Assembly: GCA_001771735.1 (NCBI GenBank)
Contig: MEUM01000074.1
Span: forward strand, 1 to 13,248
Source of the DNA: Caldifarciminota bacterium RBG_13_43_14
GTDB taxonomy: Bacteria > Hydrothermota > Tepidihabitantia > SM23-42
Direction of reading: 5' to 3'
Length of the DNA: 13,248 bases
The translations under genes were made by a program, and so were the position numbers. Within the stretch, counting starts at the first letter, position 1. The number at the start of each line of letters is the position of its first letter. The notes beneath the pieces were generated by a model. The model was not told the DNA's origin. It ran no database searches and was given only the letters and a program-made list of their open reading frames with translations. Shown here piece by piece: positions 1 through 6,637 of this stretch.

Positions 1-661
1 CGCCGACCGCAAGCATATATTTTAGCAACACATCACCTTTTACTGGCAGCCATTTCTTTATATGCTGTATCAGTTCCACCTGTTCTTGCACCCGCCCCAA
101 CCAGGTTAGCGATATAACTTCAGTGATACCGAGCTTTAAAGCCGAATAGTGCAAATCATTTTTTTCAAGTCTTATCCTCAAACTACGCGCTTTTTTTCGG
201 TATTCTGGAAACGGTATTTTACCGAAAGCTCTAAGTAATGTCTGAGCTTCGTTTATTATTGGTGAAGGCATTTTGCTGGTTAATAAAAATAATGCGTCAC
301 GCGCTAAAGAAATATTGTTATTGCTGATCAATCCATATTCACGCCAAATAGTCCAGATGGCGTTCTTTGAAACCTTAATGCTCTGGGTTTGAAGCTTGTT
401 TTGAGCATCACTGATAGTCGATCCTGGATCAGCTTCTTTGATGCAGGCAATTCTGAGTTCGGTTTCTTTGCTGGTCTTATTCCAGGGTATGCGCATATGC
501 TCGCGATCCAGTGCATTAACACCACCGGAATTGAACCATTTTACCCAGCGCCAGAGCGTTACTGTTGAAATCCGGTATCCTTTTGCCACCTGGCGTAATG
601 ATCTATTATTATCTAAATAATACATTACAATATTATGCCGGTGTTGTGCTTTTGTATTCAC
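1..661 (-). CDS. HTH (transposase-type) protein with helical C-terminal region, 3' end missing
   Basis: The frame is open from a GTG at 659-661 to the window edge, 220 codons without a stop. Residues about 6-50 form a helix-turn-helix of the transposase/winged-helix kind (SLRQVAKGYRISTVTLWRWV), followed by a basic segment and a second HTH-like stretch (about 65-112, ending in SKNAIWTIWREYGL) as in the paired N-terminal DNA-binding domains of IS630/IS481-type transposases. From about residue 115 no DDE core is visible. The sequence is instead Leu/Lys/Glu-rich and looks helical, perhaps TPR-like. The GTG start is chosen because it keeps the whole HTH and sits just after a consensus promoter; the next in-frame ATG (623-625) would cut the domain. 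No Shine-Dalgarno is possible in the very short leader. It is divergent from the secreted-protein array. It could be a regulator derived from a transposase, or a transposase whose catalytic part lies beyond the edge. The HTH call is firm; the function is unknown. Confidence 0.75.
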   Translation of the reverse strand, partial: MNTKAQHRHNIVMYYLDNNRSLRQVAKGYRISTVTLWRWVKWFNSGGVNALDREHMRIPWNKTSKETELRIACIKEADPGSTISDAQNKLQTQSIKVSKNAIWTIWREYGLISNNNISLARDALFLLTSKMPSPIINEAQTLLRAFGKIPFPEYRKKARSLRIRLEKNDLHYSALKLGITEVISLTWLGRVQEQVELIQHIKKWLPVKGDVLLKYMLAVG

Positions 662-672
662 TTTGCAGGGAA

Positions 673-700
673 ATTATAACAAAAAAAATAAAATTGTCAA
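673..700 (-). promoter_or_regulatory. Consensus promoter of the HTH gene
   Basis: Read on the minus strand: TTGACA (700-695), 16 nt, TATAAT (678-673), both perfect. The GTG start at 661 lies 11 nt beyond the -10 box, so transcription should begin about 4-6 nt before the start codon. Confidence 0.85.
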
Positions 701-746
701 TGACCAATTCAGTCGGGTGGGCAAGAGATTATTCATCAACATTTTT

Positions 747-776
747 TTGACTTTAAATATGTTCGCGGTCATACAT
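747..776 (+). promoter_or_regulatory. Possible weak promoter of the secreted-protein array
   Basis: TTGACT at 747-752 is followed after 17-18 nt by a poor -10 (CATACA or ATACAT, 770-776). A start near 783 would give a leader of about 27 nt containing the GGAGG of the first array gene. A TATAAT at 786-791 has no -35 partner and would place the start inside the ribosome binding site. The rest of the 662-809 spacer shows nothing else I can name. Confidence 0.3.
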
Positions 777-799
777 GAGAAAAATTATAATTGGTCAAC

Positions 800-804
800 G
801 GAGG
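800..804 (+). promoter_or_regulatory. Shine-Dalgarno GGAGG deciding the start of array gene 1
   Basis: GGAGG lies 5 nt before the ATG at 810. The frame stays open upstream to 663, but the upstream part overlaps the divergent promoter and would put about 49 residues in front of the signal peptide. The two paralogues have the same GGAGG-AAA arrangement and begin at the equivalent point. Confidence 0.85.
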
Positions 805-809
805 AAAAC

Positions 810-2414
810 ATGAACATGTTTTTAATGTTTTTAGTATATATGTTAACCTCAACCACAACGATTGCAGATAATGCCGGGATCAGACGGGGTAAGAATTATA
901 TTGATGATGGCAGAACCAACAAGCAATCACATTTCGCTTTGCCAGCTTTTAACGGTGCTGCCGTACTTATCGATTCATCTGGAAATGGTTATTCAGCCTG
1001 GACTCAAACTCAGGAATGTCTGGCATACAATCCCACAATCGGTGGTCTGCAATTTGTTTGTCGGGGCTATAGCATCCCAACTGGTATATTAAATGTGCAT
1101 CGAACTGATTCAATTTTTTCTTACTGGATACATGATCCGGCGGTATATAACCAGGAATACGGACCAGCAAGATATCCACATTCAATAAACTCTGGATATT
1201 TATGTTTTCCTGTTCTACCAGGCCTCATGATCGCCATGCAATTAGGGGGTGCAATCGAAGATATTGGACCAGGAGATCTTGACGTATACAGAGTGATCGG
1301 CACGCAAGTTGCGAACAGTAATATGCTTTTTATTGGTTGTGATCAGAATAATGAAATAATTTTCCGTTTAATGACCCCAGATCTTCAAACCCCCGTCAAC
1401 CAAGGTACCATTGCATATGACTGTGGATTAATAGGATTTGATTATAATGATACGCTTGGATATATCTTCTATTGTGACGATAGTCTAAATATTTATTATC
1501 GTAGAATCAATGCTTCAGGTGGATTTAGTCCTGAAAGTATTTACAATATGGTCTGGCCTGAACCATATACTATTAACGTGACGCTCTTAACCCAATGTGC
1601 AGTCACTGATTCTGGTAAACCGATTCTTGTTTTTGACAATCTTAACGGCGAAGATCCGACTTACCCGTGTTCTAGCAAGGTCTACGTTTCCATTGCATCT
1701 GGTCAGCCATGTATTGAAGTTTCAAATTCATCGCATTGTTTTTATCCAACGATCACTGCAAGCGGTAATTATGTCATTGTCCTTTTCCATAGCGCGCGCT
1801 CAAACAGCGGCCAAGACTCGTTAGCCTGGTTTGATTTAAAAGCAGCAGTGTCACCTACGCAGGGACAAACATGGAGTAATGTCATCAATCTGACCAACAT
1901 GCTGACCAGCCGTCCAGGTCTTGCTCAGTTATCGAAACGATTTGCCGCCAATCTTGGACGCTTTTACTATTTTTACGGTATTAACATGGTCAATAATCAT
2001 GATCCGATCTGGCATTGCTGGCGCGATCCTCAAGGACTTGATCCGCATGCCTGGTACGTGGGCTGGCATGAAATAGAAACCGGGATCACGGAAGAGCAGA
2101 AACACGATGTTGGTGCACAGAATGCCATGCTAACAGCATATCCAAACCCGTTCAGTAAACAGACTACTATTCACTATGAACTAAGAACTAGGAACTATGA
2201 AGAAAAAGATAAAACACCCACAATCCGCATCTATGATGCATCTGGCAGATTGGTTAAACAATTCACTCAATTACCTAATGACCAATTACGCAATTACCAA
2301 ATCAACTGGGATGGTAAAGACGATAGCGGTCGTGATATACCTCCCGGTGTTTATTTCGTGAAATTACAGGGTGAAAATCTGGCTGATATTGACAAAATGA
2401 TAAAAGTGAAGTAG
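810..2414 (+). CDS. Secreted beta-propeller-like protein with T9SS-type C-terminal sorting domain, array copy 1
   Basis: The protein has 534 aa from the ATG at 810. Residues 1-20 (MNMFLMFLVYMLTSTTTIAD) look like a short export signal. Residues about 20-430 are rich in Trp, Tyr, Gly and Cys, with strand-turn patterning and recurring motifs shared with the next two genes (YSAWTQTQECL, GLQFVCRG, WPEPYT, VTDSGKPILVFDN, NRPGLAQLSKR-like, DPIWHCWRDP). A degraded Asp-box-like segment (PTQGQTWSNVINLT) suggests a sialidase/BNR-like propeller, but I see no catalytic signature. A linker (GITEEQKHDVG) leads to a C-terminal domain of about 90 aa starting at YPNPF and ending PPGVYFVKLQGENLADIDKMIKVK, typical of T9SS type A / FlgD-Ig sorting domains. 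This copy is the most divergent, especially at both ends. Role unknown; probably a surface or secreted protein, with binding or glycan contact as speculation. Confidence 0.85.
   Translation: MNMFLMFLVYMLTSTTTIADNAGIRRGKNYIDDGRTNKQSHFALPAFNGAAVLIDSSGNGYSAWTQTQECLAYNPTIGGLQFVCRGYSIPTGILNVHRTDSIFSYWIHDPAVYNQEYGPARYPHSINSGYLCFPVLPGLMIAMQLGGAIEDIGPGDLDVYRVIGTQVANSNMLFIGCDQNNEIIFRLMTPDLQTPVNQGTIAYDCGLIGFDYNDTLGYIFYCDDSLNIYYRRINASGGFSPESIYNMVWPEPYTINVTLLTQCAVTDSGKPILVFDNLNGEDPTYPCSSKVYVSIASGQPCIEVSNSSHCFYPTITASGNYVIVLFHSARSNSGQDSLAWFDLKAAVSPTQGQTWSNVINLTNMLTSRPGLAQLSKRFAANLGRFYYFYGINMVNNHDPIWHCWRDPQGLDPHAWYVGWHEIETGITEEQKHDVGAQNAMLTAYPNPFSKQTTIHYELRTRNYEEKDKTPTIRIYDASGRLVKQFTQLPNDQLRNYQINWDGKDDSGRDIPPGVYFVKLQGENLADIDKMIKVK
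2172..2199 (+). repeat. Four degenerate 7-bp tandem units inside array gene 1
   Basis: Four consecutive heptamers of the type AACTANG (the second is aactaag, the fourth aactatg) encode the linker between the first two strands of the sorting domain (YELRTRNYE). The copies 2 and 3 have unrelated sequence here. Because 7 is not a multiple of 3, gain or loss of one unit shifts the frame; three units are neutral. Confidence 0.7.
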
Positions 2415-2439
2415 ATTAGATAGTAATACTGGAGGAAAT

Positions 2440-4056
2440 ATGAGTACATTAATCGTAATTTTTACATCAATATTAGTCTCTGCGACCACTATCAATCATG
2501 ACGCGCAGCCCGGACGTAGCAAGGCCTTTATTGACAATGGATGCAGATCCAATGAACCGCATTTACCCCTATCTATTTTTGATCGCGCTGCGGTTCTTGT
2601 TGACTCCGCCTGCCCATATTCTGCCTGGACACAGGCACAAGAGTGTCTATCCTATAGCCCTTTTAACGATGGATTACAATTCGTATGCCGATCACATTAC
2701 ACCTTTGGTCTAAATGTTCATCAAACAACAGGTACATTTTCATTCTGGATATACGATCAGCCATATTATCAGAACATGGCTCGTTATCCAAGTTCCTGTG
2801 CCACTAGCGGACCTCACATATGCTATCCTGCACTTGAAAATTTGAATTGGGGTATAATGAGTGCTCAATACGAATCTGGCGGCTGGTGGAGCAGCTTCTG
2901 GGATACAACTGTATCCTTCGGAGATCTCAATGTCCACAAAGTGATCGGAAAACAATTGTCAAATGGCAACATGCTTTTTATTGGCTATACAGACACAGAT
3001 ATGATAAAATATTGCACAACCAGTCCGAACCTGCAAACAGTAATCGATTCAGGTACGGTCGCTTCAGGCCTTAATTACTGGGGTTTTGACTGCAATGGCG
3101 GCACCGCCTATATGTTCTATTATGATGCCTCGTTGAACGTTTTTTATCGTTCGACTACGGACGGTGTTACCTGGACTCCTCAGACACAGTATAATATTAT
3201 CTGGCCTGAACCTTACACAAACAATTTGTTATTCTGGCAGCAGGTAGCGGTCACTGATGCCGGTAATCCGATCCTTGTTTTTGATAATCTTGATAATGAT
3301 GATTATTCTGGTGGAACTTATCCGTATTTGAGCAAAGTCTATATATCAATTGCATCCGGACAACCATGTATTGAAGCTTCATCCCCTTATACAAGATCAT
3401 GGTATCCAACGGTCGCGACCAGCGGCAATTGCGTTGTTGTTCTCTATCATGTAGCTCGGGCTTCGAGCGGTATTGATTCACTGGCATTTCAGGATGTTAT
3501 TGCCGCCGTATCAAATAATGGCGGCAATAGTTTCACTGAATATATCAATTTAATCTCCATATTAACCAACCGACCTGGGCTTGCCCAGTTATCGAAACGA
3601 TTGGATCTAACACGAGGCAATTTTTTCTATTTCTATTGCACTGATCAATTTATAAATCATGATCCGATATGGCATTGTTGGAGAGATCCTGAAGGTTTGG
3701 ATGAAGCGTATTATTATGTCGGATGGAATGAATTTGACTCCGGCCTCGAGGAAGAGCAGAAACAGGACGTCGGCGTGCAAAACGCAATGCTCAAGGCATA
3801 TCCGAATCCATTCCTTAAACAAACTGATATTCGATACATGATGCAGGATTCACGATGCACGATAATGGAAGTTTTTGATGCTGTAGGGCGAAATGTCAAA
3901 TCATTTGATCTTGGATCATGTATCATGAATCATGAATCAGTAATCACCTGGCATGGTGACGACGACAACGGTCAAGAGCTCCCACCCGGCGTTTATTTTG
4001 TGAAATTGCAGGGAGAAAACCTGACTGCCATTGACAAGCTGATCAAAGTCAAGTAG
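2440..4056 (+). CDS. Secreted beta-propeller-like protein with T9SS-type C-terminal sorting domain, array copy 2
   Basis: This 538-aa paralogue starts 25 nt after the stop of copy 1, with GGAGG (2431-2435) 4 nt before its ATG. Residues 1-16 (MSTLIVIFTSILVSAT) form a short hydrophobic export signal. The body carries a clear Asp-box at about residues 238-245 (STTDGVTW) and a second Asp-box-like segment (SNNGGNSF), consistent with a BNR/sialidase-like propeller. No sialidase active-site Arg triad can be assigned by eye. The shared motifs WPEPYTNN, DAGNPILVFDNLDN, YPYLSKVYIS, RPGLAQLSKRLDL and DPIWHCWRDPEGLD are present. After the linker EEEQKQDVG comes the sorting domain, from AYPNPF to PPGVYFVKLQGENLTAIDKLIKVK. 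The N-terminal and C-terminal DNA is almost identical to copy 3, while residues about 50-85 differ strongly. Likely co-transcribed with both neighbours. Function not known. Confidence 0.85.
   Translation: MSTLIVIFTSILVSATTINHDAQPGRSKAFIDNGCRSNEPHLPLSIFDRAAVLVDSACPYSAWTQAQECLSYSPFNDGLQFVCRSHYTFGLNVHQTTGTFSFWIYDQPYYQNMARYPSSCATSGPHICYPALENLNWGIMSAQYESGGWWSSFWDTTVSFGDLNVHKVIGKQLSNGNMLFIGYTDTDMIKYCTTSPNLQTVIDSGTVASGLNYWGFDCNGGTAYMFYYDASLNVFYRSTTDGVTWTPQTQYNIIWPEPYTNNLLFWQQVAVTDAGNPILVFDNLDNDDYSGGTYPYLSKVYISIASGQPCIEASSPYTRSWYPTVATSGNCVVVLYHVARASSGIDSLAFQDVIAAVSNNGGNSFTEYINLISILTNRPGLAQLSKRLDLTRGNFFYFYCTDQFINHDPIWHCWRDPEGLDEAYYYVGWNEFDSGLEEEQKQDVGVQNAMLKAYPNPFLKQTDIRYMMQDSRCTIMEVFDAVGRNVKSFDLGSCIMNHESVITWHGDDDNGQELPPGVYFVKLQGENLTAIDKLIKVK
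3913..3947 (+). repeat. Five degenerate 7-bp tandem units inside array gene 2
   Basis: Five heptamers of consensus [G/T]NATCA[T/G/C] (for example gaatcat, gtatcat) encode GSCIMNHESVIT just before the conserved WHGDDD turn of the sorting domain. The same tract is present in copy 3. Confidence 0.7.
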
Positions 4057-4076
4057 ATTTTTATACTGGAGGAAAT

Positions 4077-5708
4077 GTGAGTACATTGATCGTAATTTTT
4101 TCATCAATATTAATCTCAGCGACCACTATCAATCATGACGCGCAGCCCGGTCGCAGCAAAGCGTTTTTTGATAAAGATCGATTAAATACTGAACCGCATC
4201 AACAAATAACAGTTAGTGATGGACCTACAATACTTATTGATTCATCTGGAAATGGTTATTCAGCTTGGACTCAAACTCAGGAATGTCTGTCATACAATCC
4301 CACAATCGGTGGTTTACAATTTGTTTGTCGCGGGTATTCACCAACTGGTATATTAAATGTGCATCAAACGAATAGCACCGGTTCTTTCTGGGTTCATGAC
4401 TACGCTGTGTACGATCAGGAATATGGTCCTGCCCGTTATCCTACATCCTGTGCTACTGACGGACCGCATATTTCAATGCCGGTTCTAGACCCAGCAGCCT
4501 GGGGATATATGGTTGCCGAGTATGAAGAAGGCGGATGGTGGAGTCAATTCTGGGCATTGCCCGAAGACGTTGGACCGGGTGGTCACGGCATTCATAAGGT
4601 GATCGGCAAGCAGCTTAGCAATGGCAATATCCTTGTTGTTGGCTATACCGACACTGACGAAATTTATTATCGTACGATGAGCCCTGATCTACAGACAACC
4701 ATCGCTTCGGGCACGGTCGCTACTGGTTATTATTATTGGGGTTTTGATTGCAATGGTGGCGTTGCTTATATGTTCTATTATGATGCTTCTCTCAATATTT
4801 ACTATCGTTCAACCACAGATGGTATTACCTGGACTGCTCAGCAATCCTATAATATGATCTGGCCTGAGCCTTATGCTAATAACTTAATTTTCTGGACCCA
4901 GATGGCGGTCACTGATGCCGGCAACCCAATACTAGTTTTTGATAATCTTGATAATAATGATTATCAAACTGGAACCTATCCGTATTTGAGCAAGGTTTAC
5001 ATTTCAACTGCGTCAGGTGGAGCCTGCGTTGAGGCTTCTGCGCCTTACACAAGATCCTGGTATTCTACGGTCGCGACCAGCGGTAATGTAGTTGTTGTTA
5101 TGTATCATGTCGCCCGCGCATCAAGCGGAGTTGACTCGCTTGCATTCCAGGATGTTGTCGCCGCCGTGTCGACCAATGGCGGAGTATCATTCGGCAGCCA
5201 TATAAACCTCACTTCATCATTGACCAATCGACCGGGTCTTGCCCAGCTTGCCAAGCGTCTCGATCTTACTAATGGTAATTTCTTCTATTTCTATGGTATC
5301 AATACAGTTGTTAACCATGATCCGATCTGGCATTGCTGGCGTGATCCAGAAGGACTGGATCCTCATGCCTGGTATATTTATGATCCGAGCGATGGTATCC
5401 ACGAAGATCAGACGCTTGAAACTGGCAAATCGAATGCAATGCTTACTGTCTATCCGAACCCATTTATTCAAAAGACCAACATTCGATACATGATGCAGGA
5501 TTCACGATGCATGATAATGAATATTTTTGATGCGGCCGGGCGATCCGTGAAATCATTTGATCTTGGATCATATATCATGAATCATGGATCAGTAATCACC
5601 TGGCACGGTCTGGACGACCACGGCCAGGAGTTGCCCCCGGGTGTTTATTTCGTGAAATTACAGGGAGAAAACCTGACTGATATTGATAAGGTAGTCAAAG
5701 TAGAATAA
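4077..5708 (+). CDS. Secreted beta-propeller-like protein with T9SS-type C-terminal sorting domain, array copy 3
   Basis: This 543-aa paralogue starts 20 nt after copy 2, with GGAGG at 4068-4072 and a GTG start. An ATG two bases earlier runs straight into TGA, and GTG keeps the MSTLIVIF signal shared with copy 2. An Asp-box is clear at about residues 245-252 (STTDGITW), with another Asp-box-like segment in STNGGVSF. Other landmarks are WPEPYANN, DAGNPILVFDNLDNND, RPGLAQLAKRLDL and DPIWHCWRDPEGLDPHAWY. The sorting domain runs from VYPNPF to PPGVYFVKLQGENLTDIDKVVKVE. The gene is a mosaic: its first 80 nt or so and its 3' third match copy 2, but residues about 50-95 are nearly identical at DNA level to copy 1 (4230-4363 against 965-1100). 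Expected to be exported and attached or released by a T9SS-like route, though no T9SS component is in the window. Function not known. Confidence 0.85.
   Translation: MSTLIVIFSSILISATTINHDAQPGRSKAFFDKDRLNTEPHQQITVSDGPTILIDSSGNGYSAWTQTQECLSYNPTIGGLQFVCRGYSPTGILNVHQTNSTGSFWVHDYAVYDQEYGPARYPTSCATDGPHISMPVLDPAAWGYMVAEYEEGGWWSQFWALPEDVGPGGHGIHKVIGKQLSNGNILVVGYTDTDEIYYRTMSPDLQTTIASGTVATGYYYWGFDCNGGVAYMFYYDASLNIYYRSTTDGITWTAQQSYNMIWPEPYANNLIFWTQMAVTDAGNPILVFDNLDNNDYQTGTYPYLSKVYISTASGGACVEASAPYTRSWYSTVATSGNVVVVMYHVARASSGVDSLAFQDVVAAVSTNGGVSFGSHINLTSSLTNRPGLAQLAKRLDLTNGNFFYFYGINTVVNHDPIWHCWRDPEGLDPHAWYIYDPSDGIHEDQTLETGKSNAMLTVYPNPFIQKTNIRYMMQDSRCMIMNIFDAAGRSVKSFDLGSYIMNHGSVITWHGLDDHGQELPPGVYFVKLQGENLTDIDKVVKVE
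5565..5599 (+). repeat. Five degenerate 7-bp tandem units inside array gene 3
   Basis: This is the counterpart of the tract in copy 2, with the same five-unit length and scattered substitutions (atatcat, ggatcag). It encodes the segment before the WHGLDD turn. Unit number is conserved between copies 2 and 3. Confidence 0.7.
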
Positions 5709-5726
5709 TCCATAATCCCCCTTATT

Positions 5727-5745
5727 CCCCCTTTATTAAAGGGGG
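5727..5745. repeat. Perfect palindrome, possible hairpin after the array
   Basis: CCCCCTTTATTAAAGGGGG pairs as 8 bp with an ATT loop and lies 19 nt after the stop of array copy 3. Neither strand has a T-run next to it, so it is not a canonical intrinsic terminator, although its position would suit 3'-end protection or termination. Confidence 0.6.
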
Positions 5746-5756
5746 AAATCGTGGCA

Positions 5757-5837
5757 TCAGATATTCCAATCCGGATATTCTTTTTTCAAAAATTCCAATG
5801 ATTGCTCGGTCATTAAAGCATTATTCAATTCTTCAAG
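5757..5837 (-). pseudogene. Possible remnant of a gene 3' end
   Basis: On the minus strand an open stretch of 26 codons reads ALEELNNALMTEQSL, then EFLKKEYPDWNI and a TGA at 5757-5759. The amino-acid composition looks like a real protein C-terminus, amphipathic and ending in an aromatic tail. It is cut off on its 5' side by an in-frame TAG next to the hairpin repeat at 5843-5879. It has no start with a ribosome binding site. I do not recognise the family, and chance cannot be excluded. Confidence 0.3.
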
Positions 5838-5842
5838 AGCCT

Positions 5843-5884
5843 ATCCTGACGAAAATCAGGATTTCTGAAATAAATTCAGCATGA
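5843..5884. repeat. Intergenic double-hairpin repeat of dispersed type
   Basis: Two adjacent inverted repeats: ATCCTGA/TCAGGAT (7 bp, 5843-5849 and 5856-5862) and CTGAA/TTCAG (5865-5869 and 5875-5879), followed by CATGAC. From memory, sequences of this style (TCATGCTGAA..TTCAG) recur between genes in many bacterial genomes. Only one copy is visible here, so its dispersed nature is an inference. Confidence 0.5.
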
Positions 5885-5929
5885 CAACTTGCGCTTATCC
5901 ATCTTTTTCAGTGTTCTCAGGGTATCTTC

Positions 5930-5957
5930 TTGACAGAATAATAATTGCCAATATAAT
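5930..5957 (+). promoter_or_regulatory. Consensus promoter of the phosphoesterase gene
   Basis: TTGACA (5930-5935), 16 nt, TATAAT (5952-5957), both perfect. The ATG at 5967 is only 9 nt past the -10, so the leader should be about 2-4 nt and cannot hold a Shine-Dalgarno. Confidence 0.88.
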
Positions 5958-5966
5958 CCAATAACA

Positions 5967-6497
5967 ATGAAAATCGGTGTGCTCAGCGATTCCCATCATG
6001 AACTTGAAAACGTAAACGATGCTGTAATTTTTTTAAAGAAAAACGGCGCAAAACTCATTATTCATCTGGGCGATGATTATAATGATCTTGATAATATCTG
6101 TGATGAACATGCGATCCGGGTGCCAGGTTTATATTGCGACGCCTATTTAAAATCATATGTTCCCAATCGCCGTATCGAGGAGATCGAAGGATGGACAGTG
6201 CTGCTTACCCACACGCCCGAATCCACGCTCGACGATTTACCTGACGACCCGCATCCGGAAGATCTGATTAAGAATCAAGAGATCGACATTATGCTCTATG
6301 GTCACACTCATACCCCGGAAATTAAAATGGAAAATGATATTGTTTATATTAATCCCGGTCATTTAAAGAAAGAAGATAAAAAAGGGCATCCCGCAACTTT
6401 TGCCCTGATCGACATGAGTGAACACAAATTATTTATTACCATATACAAATTATCTGACAAATCCGTATTAAAAGAACAAAATTTCGGCAAAGAATAA
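5967..6497 (+). CDS. YfcE/MJ0936-type metallophosphoesterase
   Basis: The protein has 176 aa, the usual size for small COG0622 calcineurin-like phosphodiesterases that hydrolyse model phosphodiesters with two bound metal ions. Metal-binding motifs are visible in order: D8-S-H10, G35-D36, T81-H82-T and G112-H-T-H115, followed by INPGH (the usual form is NPGS). The third motif is unusual. Where the family normally has GN-C/H-D, this protein reads VPGLYCDAY (52-60), so the bridging Asn is not evident and may be replaced or shifted. The fold should be intact, but metal occupancy or substrate may differ. It is a cytosolic, single-gene unit with its own leaderless-type promoter. The next feature downstream is the transposon end, 13 nt past the stop. 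The family call is firm; the natural substrate is unknown. Confidence 0.85.
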   Translation: MKIGVLSDSHHELENVNDAVIFLKKNGAKLIIHLGDDYNDLDNICDEHAIRVPGLYCDAYLKSYVPNRRIEEIEGWTVLLTHTPESTLDDLPDDPHPEDLIKNQEIDIMLYGHTHTPEIKMENDIVYINPGHLKKEDKKGHPATFALIDMSEHKLFITIYKLSDKSVLKEQNFGKE

Positions 6498-6510
6498 TAC
6501 CCCCCCACCT

Positions 6511-6536
6511 GGGGACGGTGCTTGACATTTTTGACA
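6511..6536 (+). repeat. Left 26-bp inverted repeat of the RAYT element
   Basis: It begins GGGGACGGTGC and ends with two TTGACA copies 9 nt apart (6522-6527 and 6531-6536). It is the perfect reverse complement of 7525-7550. Confidence 0.92.
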
Positions 6537-6575
6537 CGAAAACCTGATCTCAACCATACGTAATATCACAAATAA

Positions 6576-6603
6576 TTGACAACAAACGGAAATTCAATAT
6601 CAT
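6576..6603 (+). promoter_or_regulatory. Promoter of the transposase gene
   Basis: TTGACA (6576-6581), 16 nt, TATCAT (6598-6603). The start codon is 34 nt past the -10, leaving a leader of about 28 nt with an AGGAGG (6628-6633). Unlike the surrounding chromosomal genes, this is a leadered mRNA. Confidence 0.65.
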
Positions 6604-6637
6604 ATTGTGAAAAAGGGGTTAAAACATAGGAGGTTAT

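Noticed and set aside
1..661. Calling the left gene an insertion-sequence transposase
   Set aside because: Only the HTH domains resemble transposases. No DDE residues and no terminal repeats are visible near its start.
786..791. TATAAT as the -10 box of the array
   Set aside because: No -35 element lies 15-19 nt upstream, and the start would fall within the GGAGG.
663..809. Upstream extension of array copy 1 to the ATG at 663
   Set aside because: It crosses the divergent consensus promoter, lacks a ribosome binding site and would place about 49 residues before the signal peptide. The GGAGG-preceded ATG at 810 matches the paralogues.
2440..5708. Array proteins as true sialidases
   Set aside because: Asp-box-like turns occur in many propellers. 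No catalytic Arg triad, Tyr/Glu pair or FRIP-type motif could be assigned by eye.
5727..5745. Intrinsic terminator for the secreted-protein array
   Set aside because: The hairpin is perfect but no U-tract follows on either strand, so I list it only as a palindrome.
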